Below are positions 45,719-57,804 of a stretch of 64,000 nt of DNA, in pieces. Position 1 is the first letter of the stretch. Each line of letters opens with the position of its first letter. A model generated the notes under the pieces. It ran no database searches, was not told where the DNA came from, and worked only from the letters and a program-made list of their open reading frames with translations. The translations under genes were made by a program, and so were the position numbers. This DNA is from Globodera rostochiensis (taxonomy: Eukaryota > Nematoda > Chromadorea > Rhabditida > Heteroderidae): the NCBI GenBank assembly GCA_018350325.1, contig JAEVLN010000010.1, positions 2,666,001 through 2,730,000 on the forward strand, read 5' to 3'.

Positions 45719-48700
45719 ATGGCCAGTGCTAAAGTGGAAGCAGCGATGGCCGTTGCCAAGCCTTCAATTGGAGCTTCTCAGTCGCCCCAACAGAAAACGA
45801 TGCCGACGACGATGGGTTCATCAACGACAACGACACTGTCCACAATAGCCGTCAGGGCCGAGCCCCATTCGACCATTGTTGTGGCGATAGTCAAGGTAGG
45901 GCGCGGACGGGCGAGTCCCATTTCGGGAATGATTTGAGCGGGACGGAAATTTTTTTTCAAGGAATTTTCCGGCCGGGAATTTTCCAGTCCCGAAAAGCCC
46001 TCGCAAGTTAAAAAGTAAATTAAATTCGAACGGGATCCCGCTCGACTTTTTGACAATCTCCCAAAAAATTCCCGCCCGGACTCGGGCCCATTTCCGCACC
46101 CAAAATGTAAGGTAACAAAAAATGCTAAGCAATTTCAAATCCAATTATGAAATATTTGCGATATATTAGTTGTTTAAAAAAAGAAATCATAATGCAAAAT
46201 TGGTTATTAAAAAAATATATAAAATGTAATTTTATTATTTAAAATGCCAACAGAGTGTCGGTTTTGTGGAATTGCGCATCGACGAAATGCAACCGGGTCT
46301 TCTGCAAATTGGCACAACTCCCAGCGAGAATGCACAATTGTTGCTGATCCACGAAGATTTGTACGAGAGACTGCTCAGCAAACAAGAACAGGCAAATTTA
46401 AAGCAATTAATAAACAAAAACATATATGTAATGCAAACAAATCTAAAAAATTGTAAACTAATCAATAAAATAAATGTTAAAAGAAATAACTATTCAAAAA
46501 TGAAATATATAATAGTTGAGTTATTGCAATTTGCAGGTCGAAGAGCTTTTGGGACGTGCTGAAAAATTGGTAACAGAACAAACTGAACCTGACGACATTC
46601 GCATCTATGAAGCGATGGCGGATGGGTTGGCCACCGCTTGGAAGAGCTTGAGCAGGTACTCTTTAAATATTCATATTAAATGATTAAACAGTGATTAAGG
46701 TGGTTTCAAATTCATTTTGAAAATATTATTTGTCCTGAGCCTCTAATGAAATCTTAGAGGCCACCCTTAACTATAAGGGCTGTTTTGAGCGTTTCGGTCT
46801 CGACTCGAGAAATTTTTTGGTTTGTTTAGGTCTCGGTCTTGAGTCTCGGTAAATTTTGAGTCTCGAACAAACAAATTATTACGCATCGGTACATTGTTGT
46901 TTATAAGTTAGTTAATTTTATGAGAAAATTCTCTGCAAAATTTTTTATTTTGAAAAATTCGGTGGAACTTAACTCATCATTACTTCTATGTACCTATAAA
47001 ATGTTTGATTATATTTTTCTCATTTATTTTTGTCCCTATCTTCATTAATCAATGTGTCACATTCATTTTAGTTTTTCTTGTGTCCGTCAGTGTTGTTTGC
47101 TTAAATAATTTTACAAAAAAAAAAATAAGAAACAAAAAAATTGGGTCGAATGTTAGCTCCGATCGAAGTGCGGGAACACGTTTTCGGCGGGTTCGCGAAA
47201 TGAGCCAAGTAGCCAGCCATGTAATATTCAATGGCATCAGGATCGGTGCTTGTTCCGCTGGGCACGCGAAGTCATGCTCCGATCGGCTACATGTCCGAGC
47301 CAGAACGCCAAAGAAACGTTCCGACTGCGAAAGCCACATCCACGCATTTACTTGCGTCGCCGCGCTTGCCCAAGCGCAGAAGCAGCTTTCCGTGCGGTGA
47401 TCGGGACGCCGTGACTCATCGTCCGCCCGTGCACGCACCGCAGAGCCAAACAATCGACGACGAAAAAAACGATGAAAAAAGGACTTTATATAATGAAAGA
47501 AAATGATTTGAGAAAATTGGTTGATGGGTTGTAGAAAAAGAGAGGATCAGTGGGACTGTTTTGATTTGTCTCTCGCATTTCTCTGTCTTCTCTTCCGTGT
47601 CTCTCATTTTGTCATATTGTTTAATCGTCAATTTATCAATATCTGCGAGCGAATCGGACAAAGTAAATTGGAAGTTGATTTTTAAACAAATTAACCTATG
47701 GATTTATTTAAAATGGCCCTTAATTTTTGAGTTTAGACTTTTTTGCAAATTTTGTTTAGATGTGCAATTTTAAAGGAATTACGTATTTGGTGAAGTAAAA
47801 ACATTTGAACAAAGTGATTTAAAATTTCGAGGGCGTAGAGTCCGCATCTGACCTCCATTTTGACCAATTTCGAACCCCTGACCCGAATTCGAACAATTTT
47901 TGAAAATTCAAAAATTTCCAAAAATCATTTTAGCCACATAATCATCCAAAAAGATGAATTCGATCATTACTTGCCTATTTGTTGTAATTTTGTGCATTTT
48001 AATGATTTTGTGGCAAAAATTGATTTTTAAAATTTTTGAATTTTTAAAAAGTGCTCGAATTCGGATCCGGGGTTCTAAATTGGTCGAAATGGAGGTCAAT
48101 TCGGACTCTATGCCCTCGAAAATTCGAATCGCAAAAATAGAATATAATTTTTTTTAAATAAAAATAATGAATTAATTTGAAGGCAATTGGCTTTGCGTGG
48201 TTATATTCTCGCCGACACCCAACAACTTTATGAGATTGCTCTGAAACATGAAGAAGCAATTTTTTAAATATTATTATATTTAAAAGCCATTATTTTAACT
48301 ATTTGTATAATTTTTATTTTAAAATAATAAAATATTTAAACATTTTAGCTGGCGAAATTAACAAACTCTCGACTAAACAAAAGTGAAAAAGCTGCAGAAA
48401 TGCTGGATGAACTCCAACGAATTATTGACGGTAGAGAGAATAAATTCAAGCAAAAAATCACTTGAAATTTTGCGATTCTTTTTTTTTGGGTTTGAAAAAA
48501 ATTGTTATTTAGTTTAAATGAAAATTCAAAAAAAAAGCGCGAACTCAGATAGGGGCGAAATTTTGTCTTCAAGAAACATTCGGTTGAACTATTCCAAACA
48601 CATCACAGTCCACGCACAAAGGAATCGAACCATCACAAAAAGTGGGGTTGTGAGCAAAAGTGTTAACCATTGAGCCATGGATGCACAGGGGCAAACCGAA

Positions 48701-51700
48701 ATATTTGTCTCTCTAAAACTCGATTAAAAAACTATTTAATTTATTTTAAGCAATTCCTTTTAAGATATAAAATTTAACAAAAAAAAAATCTCCAATTTTT
48801 TTGTTTTGTTTTTTAACATATAAAATAACAAATAATAGTTTTTAATTTTTACTATATTTCATTTAATTTATTTATTTTAAGGATAAGCATTCTTAATTGC
48901 CATTTTATATTCGATTAGCCTTTTATATTTTTGTGATTAAATTTTAACATTTTTGGCACCAATTTTTATTGATTAACAATTATTTTTATGAAATATATTT
49001 TAGAATTGGCTGAATTGACGCGCGAAGGCCTTGAAATCGGTTCAACGGTAATTGCGCAGATTCGAATTTTGGGAGCACTCACTGACAATGAGGAAAGACC
49101 TCGCGAAGCGCTCAATTCATGTTTGGCCATCGAGAAAATTATGCTGCGGTAGAAATTTCCTTATTTTTTTATTTATTTAAATTAATTTATAATGTTATTG
49201 TCAGAATTGCACAAAGTTGGGAGTTTATCGAGAACAGCTGGCGTTTTCAGCGAAATGGACAACAAATGCAAGCATTAGACGAAAAAATTGTGATTATCAG
49301 TGAACATCATCAACAACAGCAGCAAAATGCCATGCAAAATGTCAAAAAAGACAAATCAGCAGCAACATCAGCTTTGGACATGTCTGAAGCCAACTTGACG
49401 GCAGCCGAACAATGGTTATTGACAGCTGCACAACGCTTTGAACGTGTTCGCAATGATGATGACGAGGAGGAGGAATTGGAACTGCAGATTCTGGTCAACG
49501 AGATCAAGGTGTACAATGGAGAATAAATTTAAAAAGAAAATTAGAGCAAATGCATAAAAAAACCCAGAAAATCCAATTTTTTAGGCAAACTATGCCAGTT
49601 TAAAGTGCATTTCTGAACAAATTGACCCCGTGTTGAAGCCGACAAGCGCAACACGTTGTGACCAATTGCTTGAGCATTACAACCGTTTGTTGAAGGAAGT
49701 CCAAATGAGAGGCGATTTATTGGAACGGACGCAAACAATGATGCAAAAAACGGACATGGTAAAAAACCCGATTAAAAATAAAACTATAGTTTTGATTTAA
49801 TTTATCAAAATATGTTTTCTGAATTACAAAACCTTTTAAAAATATTTAATTCAAATTTAACTTTCCTATATAATATATTTTAAACGTAAACCCCTTTGCT
49901 TCAGCTGCTTGTACAGCTTGAAAAAATGGGGGACGACCTGCGGCATGCAAGCGCTGCAATGGCAGGCGAACTGGGTCCACTTGCTCAACAGAAGGGTGTG
50001 ATTTGTTTATTTAATTATAACAATGAAAGAATGATTGGAATGAAATGTTACGAAAAATTATTTGTTTTTATTAATTTTTCCAAGGCGTCGCGCTGATTGA
50101 AGACGGCGTTCAGTTGTGCGCTCAGTGGGAGCGAGAGCCTGCTGACGGCGCTGCATGGCGTGCAGCGGTTGACAAGCGTGTGGAACGCCTGAAGGAAGCG
50201 GTCATCGATGTCGTGCGCATGGCACGCGACCGAATTGCATCCGGCAAATCGGATAAGCTTCGAGAAACGGTGTGTGGGGGAACTGTCTTGATTAAAAGTT
50301 CAACAAACGAAGAGCTTCTGAATGATATCAATTTTTTCTGATTTACTTTACTAAAGACTAAGTTATTGTATATCGCGTGCCAAAACGACCGGATCCGTGG
50401 AGGCCCAAAGCGTTTGGATTCTTAGAAAGAATTCTATTTTTGGTCGAAATGCGATTTGTTTTTGATAAAGTTTGGTATTTTTTTGTTCAAAAATATATTT
50501 GGCCATTTTTAAACATTAGTTAGCCTCACTTGAACATTGGCTTCATTCTGTGGCGGGCCATGTAATGTCCGAACCGATCACATTGAGTCCAACTGCAGCT
50601 GAAACTATTGAATTTTTGAATCGGCTTCGAAGATTTTCTAGCGATTTAACGGTAAAAATTTGGAAATTTTTTGTGTTTATAACCGTGCCTTTAGTACAAG
50701 GAACAGCAGTTGCGCTCGTTGTTGGCCAGCCAGCAAAAATTGCAACATTTTGTGCTAGCGGAGGAGCAGCGGCTGGACGCAATGCACGCCGGCATATGCC
50801 AAATTCGTCAGATGGTGGAAAGCCGAATGAAATTAGGACAAACTTTGGAACAGGTTAGATCAATTTAATCAAAAAATCGGAATTTTCAAGGTGCGCCTAT
50901 TTGCAGAATAAAGAGTCTCAATATTTTTTGATTTGTAAGTAGTAGAGACTGGACTTGAGGAAATTTCGATCGAGAATCTACAAGCAGATCTCGTGATATC
51001 TCGAGGATGAGAATCTCGAGAGCGAAATTTCGATCGAGAATCTCGAAAAACAGAACTAAATTGATCGAGAATCTCGAAAAATCTTACCGAGAGTTCAATC
51101 GAAATCTCCATTGGTCCGATCTCTAGTAAGTAATACATCACTGAGGACATAAATTCGATTTTTTGATATTTATTCCAATTCCAGTTGCACAAATTGAGCC
51201 GTGAATTGGACACGTCTCTTCACTTTTTTGGCACTTTGCTCAAAAATGAAGGTGCCAAAAATGCTGACAATGAAACTGCGGTCGAGCAACATCAGAAACA
51301 ATTGCAACAAATGCGCAATTTGCTGCAACAGGCTAACGAACACATTTATCGAGAACGGCACCAAAGTAATATTTTGGTTTGAAAGAATCATAAATTTATC
51401 GTTTTTTGAATTTCAAAAATTTATAAATTCTTAGCGGAAAAATTTGCTTCATTGGCAAAGTCGTTGAATGACACTGATCCTGGCCTGAACATTTATCCGG
51501 CACTGGATTGGTCTCGTTCAACACTAAGCAGTCACGAAAAGGAATTGAGCCGGCTTACCAAGCTGAGCAAACAATGGGAAACTGAACGCCAAAATCGGCA
51601 AAATTTGAAAACATCAACCAATGGCACTTTTAAACCACGGATTACTGTACATTTGCCATTGGAGCACTTCGTGTTGGCGGGCAGTCGTTTGGAGCTGAGC

Positions 51701-54700
51701 GCCAGAGCAGAGGTATTTCTGGCCCGATATTGTGGTTTAATTAAAAAAAGTATACTTTCAGGGCAACCCGGAACCTGAAATTGTTTGGTTGAAGGACGGG
51801 TGTTCAATTGGTGAACTGACTGGACATCGCCGGATGGGTTGGCTGAACAGCTTGGCAACGTTGGTCATTGAAGAGTTGCTTGATGAAGACATTGGTGAAT
51901 ACGTGTTGATTGCTCGCAATGCTTTGGGAGAAGCGGAAAGCAAATGCAAATTAATTGTTGTACAGCCGCATGGTAAAATATTAAAATTGCATTATAAAAA
52001 AAGAGCTCTGCAAATTTTAGTACCGACGAAATTTGCAAACAATGTGAAAACCGATGGCGAAGTCAAACAGAAACATGAACAACAAGCAACTGTTGTGACT
52101 ACTACAACTACCGTAACACGGCTTGAATCTGCAGAACAAAAGCTGATGCATGAAGAAGATGTTCATGAAGTACATGCTCGTCTTGTTGACGAGCAACAAC
52201 AGCACGACAAACCTCGCTTTGTACGTCAACTTGAAAATGTCAGCGCGCGCGAGGGCGACCCATTCACGTTGGACTGCGTGGTGGTGGGCAACCCGGAGCC
52301 GAAGGTAAAACTACCTGTCACTTTCTATGGGTGCGGGTGTCGACGACCCGCTCTGAGACAAGCCTTTGGGGTCGGCATGTCAGGGTTTTGGGATCTCTAC
52401 CCCGATTGGGGGTAAACGGTTGGGTACGGCATGTTTGCCCTACCCTGTTGGCAGGTTGTCGGTGACAGCATGTTACGAATCGGATCCTTTGCCCCGATCG
52501 GGGGTAAATGGTCGGGCACGACATGTTAGGTATTGGACCCCTATGAGGCGGTATGTCAGCAGGAATCGAGACGCCAACCCCGATTGGGTGTCGGTGGCAT
52601 GTCAGGAATCCGGACCCCGACCCGATTGGGCCAACAAACAAACTGTACAGCCGGACCCGAACATCGAACGGGTCCAGATCAAATTTAATCAACACATCAA
52701 AGATCATATGGTATCGTGAGGAGCAAACTGTTCTCGAATCGGACCGATTCCGGTTGGCATTCCGTGGCGACCACTGCGCGCTGTCCTGCAGTGAGGCACG
52801 CACTGAAGATGCAGGCCTCTACAAGGTGTTGGCCGTGAACATGCATGGCGAAACAATGTAATAAAAATAATAAATAATTGTTAGATTTTGTCTGTCCCTA
52901 AACTCCCCCAATTGAACAGGAATTTCTGTCGCGTTTGCATTGTTCCGCCATCACCAAAACGTAACAACAGAGTTGCTCCACCGACAGCGCCGAAGCCTGT
53001 CACTCCAATTCTGTACTATAAATGTTTTTTTGAAATATATTTATAGTTATTTTAAATTTAGCGCTCGTCGAGTTGAGCCAGGTGAACCGGTCCCAGAAAT
53101 TGTTACTGTACTAAATGATACGGTAATTGTTTAATTTTTAAATTTGTTAACTATTTCTTTAGGTTTTGCCAAACGCTGACGTTCCGCCATTGATTGAGCC
53201 TCAACTTTCAAGCCAGGTTGTCCGAGAAGGACAGCCCGTGAACTTTCAGGTGTTAAATTTAATTTTAAATTATTGAAATTTGTCATTTAAATGTTTAGGT
53301 CCGGATTAAAGGAGTTCCGAAGCCTGGCGTACGATGGTTCTACAACGGAAGCCCAATTGATGGCGATCGACAAGATTTGGTCCTTTCAAAGGATTCGGAA
53401 AACTGTCATGTGCTGAACATCCCAAGGTGGCCGGCCACCTCTTTTTAACTTTAAACAAATTTTTTTCAATCAGAGTTGGTCTCGGACATGCTGGTCAGTA
53501 CACGGTGGAGGCACAAAACAAAGCTGGCCGCGAACGCTCATCGGCAACACTGAATGTACTGCTAGGGTTTGAAGGCGAGTAACAGTTTTATATTTTGTAG
53601 TATTATTTCCATGTAGGAGGGAAATTTATTCTAAAGCTGTTAAAAATTAATTTTTTCCGAATTTTTTACGAAGTCTGAAAATGAAATCTGGGAGGTAACG
53701 AGTTGCTTTTTTTGAAATTCAAATAAAATGACCAAGAATCCCGTTTACATTTTATAATACTGTACAATCAACAGAAACAAATACAAAAACGACAGCGACG
53801 ACGACAACGGCAACAACGAGTCCGACTAGCGGTTTCGATTCTCCACAATTTGGCTCACATGTAAATTAAAGCAGCACGAGGAATTTAATTAGCATACTCA
53901 AAAATTAAAAAACAATTGGGTTAATTCGGTTAAACCCTTATTTTTAGTGGTTTCAACAGCATTCTCGTCAGAACGTTTTGTTCGATCAATCAACAAAAGT
54001 CGAGATCAACAATGATCATCGGCAAATGTTTGATCAACGCAGTTGGAGCTGCCAAAGTTTTGGATCATCGCCGCGAGGCATTGTGTACGCGGTCAGCAAG
54101 TCGGACCGGGCCGAGTCGAGGCGAAGCAGTGATTTTGAGGATCCAGGCTTAGGTGTTCTGGCAAAATTTTAAATTTTTTAGGAGCATCGAGGCTCTCATT
54201 GCTTAGCTTGCTTTTTTCATAAATTTTTTGAAATTTTTTAAGGCTATAGCAGCTTAGCTAATGCGCCAGAGTTCATCCGGACATTCCAAGCCGAAGTTAC
54301 CATCAATGAGGGGGAACGTTTCGAGGTCGATTGTCTGATGGTGGGCAACCCGAGGCCGAAAATCCATTGGTTTTTCAATGATCGCCCCGTGAAATCCAGC
54401 CCTGGATTTTTTGAGGTAAAAAAATTTAAAAGTTTTGAAAAGATGATGCGTAATTAATTTTTTTAATAAAAAATCCATAATTTGTAATATAAATTTAATT
54501 ATAAAAAACAATCAGCTCTCCAACGTGGGCGACACGTACACCATCCGGTTGACGCCTGCGCGTTTAGAATGCGCAGGTTATTACCGCCTTTGTGCCGAAA
54601 ACATCCGTGGACGTGCGGAAGCGCAGACGCTCATTCATGTGCGTCCCAAGGTACTGGACGGCAAACAAAAAATTGGGCAAATTTTATCGAATTTTTTGTT

Positions 54701-57695
54701 TATTAAATCTTTTTTTTTTCCGGATTCTACATAATATTTTTTTATAAATCTGGCTGACTTTGAAATGACTTTTTGTTTTCTTTTCCAAGTCCATGATTCC
54801 GAAGCCGCTGCAGCAACGGCGTTCGCTTGGCGATGCGCGAGTTGGCGGCATGCACGCATTGGTTCGCATCCAGCGCGAACGGCAGTGGGGGGTACGTGTA
54901 GAGGGAATGGTATTTACCCAACTCGTTCTCTTTTTTTCAAAAGTTTTTTTGGTTATAACTTCTTTCAAATCTACCAGGTCAACCATTTCGATACTATTCG
55001 AAAGCGTGCAATGATTAGAACCAAAATTTAAACTATTTATTGCACAATCTCAAAAAAGTTATAGCAAATTGTCGCCAAAAAAAACGTTTTCTGCGCATAA
55101 CTTTTTTTGGGGATTGTCCAATAGCTTAGCTTTTACGTTTGAAGGCTTCTCTTTCTACTCATTGCATGCTTTCGAATGGCATCAAAAATGGGTTTGCTTT
55201 GGTTAGATTTGAAGAAATTTTAAATTGAACGAGTTGGTCGGGAACGAGTTGGGATCCGTCCTAGAGGAAGGAGCAAAACTCAGAAAATCTAATTTATATA
55301 CACTATAGGTAATTTTCAATTGCAAAATTTAAACAGGCACAACAACAGAAGCGTGCGTTGAGTACGCCACCGCAACCATTGTTCATTGACGGGCGGCGTT
55401 CAGCAACAACGGCAGCAGACAGTCCGCTGTATCAACAACAACAACAACAACAAATTTTTGTTTACAGACAACATCAACAACAACAGCAGCAACAACAATT
55501 TCCGGCAACAATTCCGTCATTTGTTCATCTGCCTAATACGAATGGAAAACAACAGGTTGAGAGGGGAATGAAAATTGCCCTTCTTGGGAAAAATGCCAAA
55601 ACAGAGCGCTAATCAAACTAAAAATGGACGGAAAAGTTATTTCTTGATCAGACATTGTTCGAAACTTACAAATACGATATCATTAGCCCAGTGCTGTTGT
55701 GGCTTAAGGCAATTAAATTATTCAAATGCCGGACCGAGGCGTTTGAAATTTAATCCGAATTTTGAAAGTCTTAATAGGAAAATTTATTGAAGAAAATCGA
55801 TGCTTTGGGCTTTTTAAGTGTGATTTTCAAAACTATAATTTGTGCCCAATTAGCTACATTTTATTAAAAATAAGAATTTTTATAAGTATTGTATATTATT
55901 ATTAATTATTTTTACAAACTAATATGTTATATTTGGACACTAATTGAGGAGCTTTAATCCCCGGGAAATGTTCAATAAATAAATCAATGAAAGCTGTGCA
56001 AATTTTCTGCGACACTTTATAATTTTTTTGTTTCACAATTCTCTTAAAAGAAAATTCATTAAATTCTTTTACAAACTAACGAAAAATAGAAAATTATTCA
56101 CATTTTAATATTAATCATAATAATGTTCAAAAAACAACAAATTCTGGTACAGGTGAAATCAGCAGCTTCTTCTCTCCATAAACTGATGGATGCCGAACAA
56201 ATTCGGCATCTTACACCCCCACAGCCGAAGGGTTCAGCACCGCACTTCATTCAAACACTTGTGTCTGTTGTGGCGCCCGAAGGGCAAAATGCCAGATTTG
56301 AAGCTGTCGTAACTGGTGTCTCATTTTTGCATACCTAATTTAAATTTCCCAAACAACAAAAAAAAAAATTCTGAAGGTCTTCCTCAGCCTCGCATTGAAT
56401 GGTCAAAAAATGGTGAGCCGTTGGTGGAGAATGAAAATGTGTACTTTTGGGCTGAGGCCGGCCGGGACTATTTGGTTGTTGAAAAGACAGGGCCCAACGA
56501 TGTGGGCAAGTACTGCTGCACAGCCGAGAACTCGTTCGGCATGGCCAGCTCCAGTGCTCAACTGCTGCTACGCGGTAAATAATGGTGGAATATTCAAAAT
56601 TAAAAATCTTAAATAGTGCGAAAACTAGGGTTGTTCACGATCGGTTGTTAACCGAACGAAACCGAAAACCGGCTTTTTGTCCAAAATTGAAACCAAAAAC
56701 CGGCTTTTTGTCCAAAATTGAAACCGAAAACCGACTTTTTGTCCAAAATTGAAACCGAAAACCGACTTTTTGTCCAAAATTGAAACCGAAAACCGGCTTT
56801 TTGCCCAAAATCGAAACCGAAAACCGACTTTTTGTCCAAAATTGAAACCGAAAACCGGCTTTTTGCCCAAAATCGAAACCGAAAACCGACTTTTTGTCCA
56901 AAAACCGAAACCCGGCTTTTTGTCTAAAATTGAAACCGAGAACTGCTTTTTTTTGTCTAAAATTGAAACCGAGAACTGCTTTTTTTGTCTAAAAACCGAG
57001 GGTCAAAAAACCGGTACCCTCCAATTTAAAACCGCTTTTTGATCATCAACCCTAGCGAAAACGATCGCGCCTGACTTTGTGCAACGGCTGGTCAGCGAGG
57101 AAGTGGAGGAGGGCATGCCATTGAAATGGACTGTGCAAGTTAGTGGAGATCCCGAGCCCACCGTCAAATGGCTGCTCGACGGACACCAAATTGAAGACGC
57201 ACATGACGGGGTCCGATTCGTTCAGCAGGTATGTAGCAATGGGAATTTTTTGTATCACACCAAAATGGCTGGCTCTTTTGGCTGATTTTTAAATTTAAAA
57301 ATTTAAAATTTAAATAAATTTTCAGGATTTATGCGTTCATCATCTGTTTATTGACGATATCAATTTGTCGGATGCGGGCCAGTACACTTGTGTGCTGGAG
57401 AACGGTGCTGGAGAAGCACGTAGCACAGCAGATTTGGTTGTGCGACGGAAGGGCACTGTTCCAGGAAAGGTGCCACGGAATTTTATTTGATTTTTTACAA
57501 CATTTTTACAATGCTGATCAGGATTTAAGGCGAAAGTCTGATCAATTTTAAATTCTTTTTTCGTTACAGTATGTGCACGTAACCAAGGTCACACAAGAGC
57601 GCCACCAGCGTGGCGAGGAAGTTGCACAGCAGGAAACCATCGTCGTTGCGGACGAGATTGAGAAGGAAAATGGCATCGATAAAAATGAGAAATAA
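45719..57695 (+). CDS. CCDC141-like spectrin-repeat/Ig-domain protein
   Basis: Thirty-three exons give a 1,693-aa cytoskeletal protein. First exon 45719-45895, then 46254-46391, 46537-46655, 48183-48255, 48349-48430, 49004-49148, 49205-49508, 49585-49758, 49905-49995, 50085-50269 and so on to 57326-57469 and 57570-57695; lengths sum exactly to codons. The N terminus (STIAVRA...IVVAIVK, then QPGLLQIG, the LLL-HE-L segment, EELL..A, YEAMA..L..AW) matches the start of vertebrate CCDC141/CAMDI, which has spectrin-like repeats and binds myosin II. About 700 residues of helical repeats are followed by six I-set-like Ig domains (about 712-815, 876-962, 1,020-1,112, 1,225-1,315, 1,455-1,545, 1,550-1,650) with GNPEP..W and D.G.Y signatures. 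A poly-Gln stretch lies near 1,380-1,400. Vertebrate CCDC141 has far fewer Ig domains. Introns 2, 4 and 22 appear to be GC-AG. Confidence 0.9.
45897..46103. mobile_element. Element abutting the exon 1 splice donor
   Basis: Starts TAGGGCGCGG immediately after the G of the exon 1 donor and ends CCGCACCCAA. The interior is gggaattttcc / cgggatcccg words. A clean 8-bp duplication is not preserved, but atgtaagg on the right resembles agtcaagg on the left, and is followed by taac, which would restore a normal donor if the element were removed. It occupies the 5' end of intron 1. Confidence 0.65.
47160..47465 (+). other. GC-rich open island inside intron 3
   Basis: A 300-bp stretch with clearly higher GC than the rest of the intron and open frames on both strands (plus 47,231-47,506, minus 47,453-47,049). 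It could be an unrecognised alternative exon or internal promoter of the CCDC141-like gene, or a repeat. No domain or suitable splice pair was identified. Confidence 0.3.
47827..48119. mobile_element. Foldback element in intron 3
   Basis: About 75-bp arms: tcgagggcgtagagtccgca (47,827) with its complement ending at 48,119, both containing tttcgaacccc-type sequence and gaattcg. The arms are clearly related to the inner arms of the foldback at 14,452-14,948. Confidence 0.75.
48611..48686 (-). ncRNA. tRNA-like sequence in intron 5
   Basis: On the minus strand an A-box-like TGGCTCAATGGTTAA is followed at tRNA spacing by GGTTCGATTCC (canonical B box) and GGACTGTG. It is the best-preserved of the tRNA-like sequences, but acceptor-stem pairing is poor. 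Probably a tRNA-derived repeat or pseudogene. Confidence 0.5.
50943..51125. mobile_element. hAT-like element with 'tcgagattctcga' words, intron 12
   Basis: 183 bp. Ends TAGAGACTGGACT / GGTCCGATCTCTA, with arms alignable over about 28 bp. The flanking 8-mers gtaagtag (50,935) and gtaagtaa (51,126) match at 7 of 8 positions. The interior is a run of atcgagaatctcgaaa words. Confidence 0.88.
52318..52690. repeat. GC-rich 'ccgattggg..cggcatgtc' repeat, intron 16
   Basis: Several imperfect copies of a unit with cccgattgggggtaaacggt and cggcatgt(c/t) words fill intron 16 between two halves of the second Ig domain. No terminal inverted repeat or target duplication was identified. Confidence 0.6.
56626..57054. 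mobile_element. hAT-like element that supplies the exon 31 splice acceptor
   Basis: 429 bp, ends TAGGGTTGTTCACGATC / GATCATCAACCCTA, with an exact 8-bp duplication gcgaaaac (56,618-56,625 and 57,055-57,062). The interior is about nine copies of a 31-bp unit containing aaccgaaaaccggctttttg. The last base of the element (A) plus the first base of the duplication (G) form the AG acceptor of exon 31, which starts at 57,056. Confidence 0.92.
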
Positions 57696-57804
57696 ATGAC
57701 ATCATCGGCACACATTCATGCTTTTAATAAATTGATAGATAAGATAAAAATGTAAAAAACGGTTTTTGTTAATAATATTTTGAATTTGCCTTTTGACTAA
57801 TAAT

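Noticed and set aside
56625..56901. Phe/Gly/Lys-rich repeated minus-strand frames
   Set aside because: Encoded by the 31-bp unit of the intron 30 element; all frames repeat identically.
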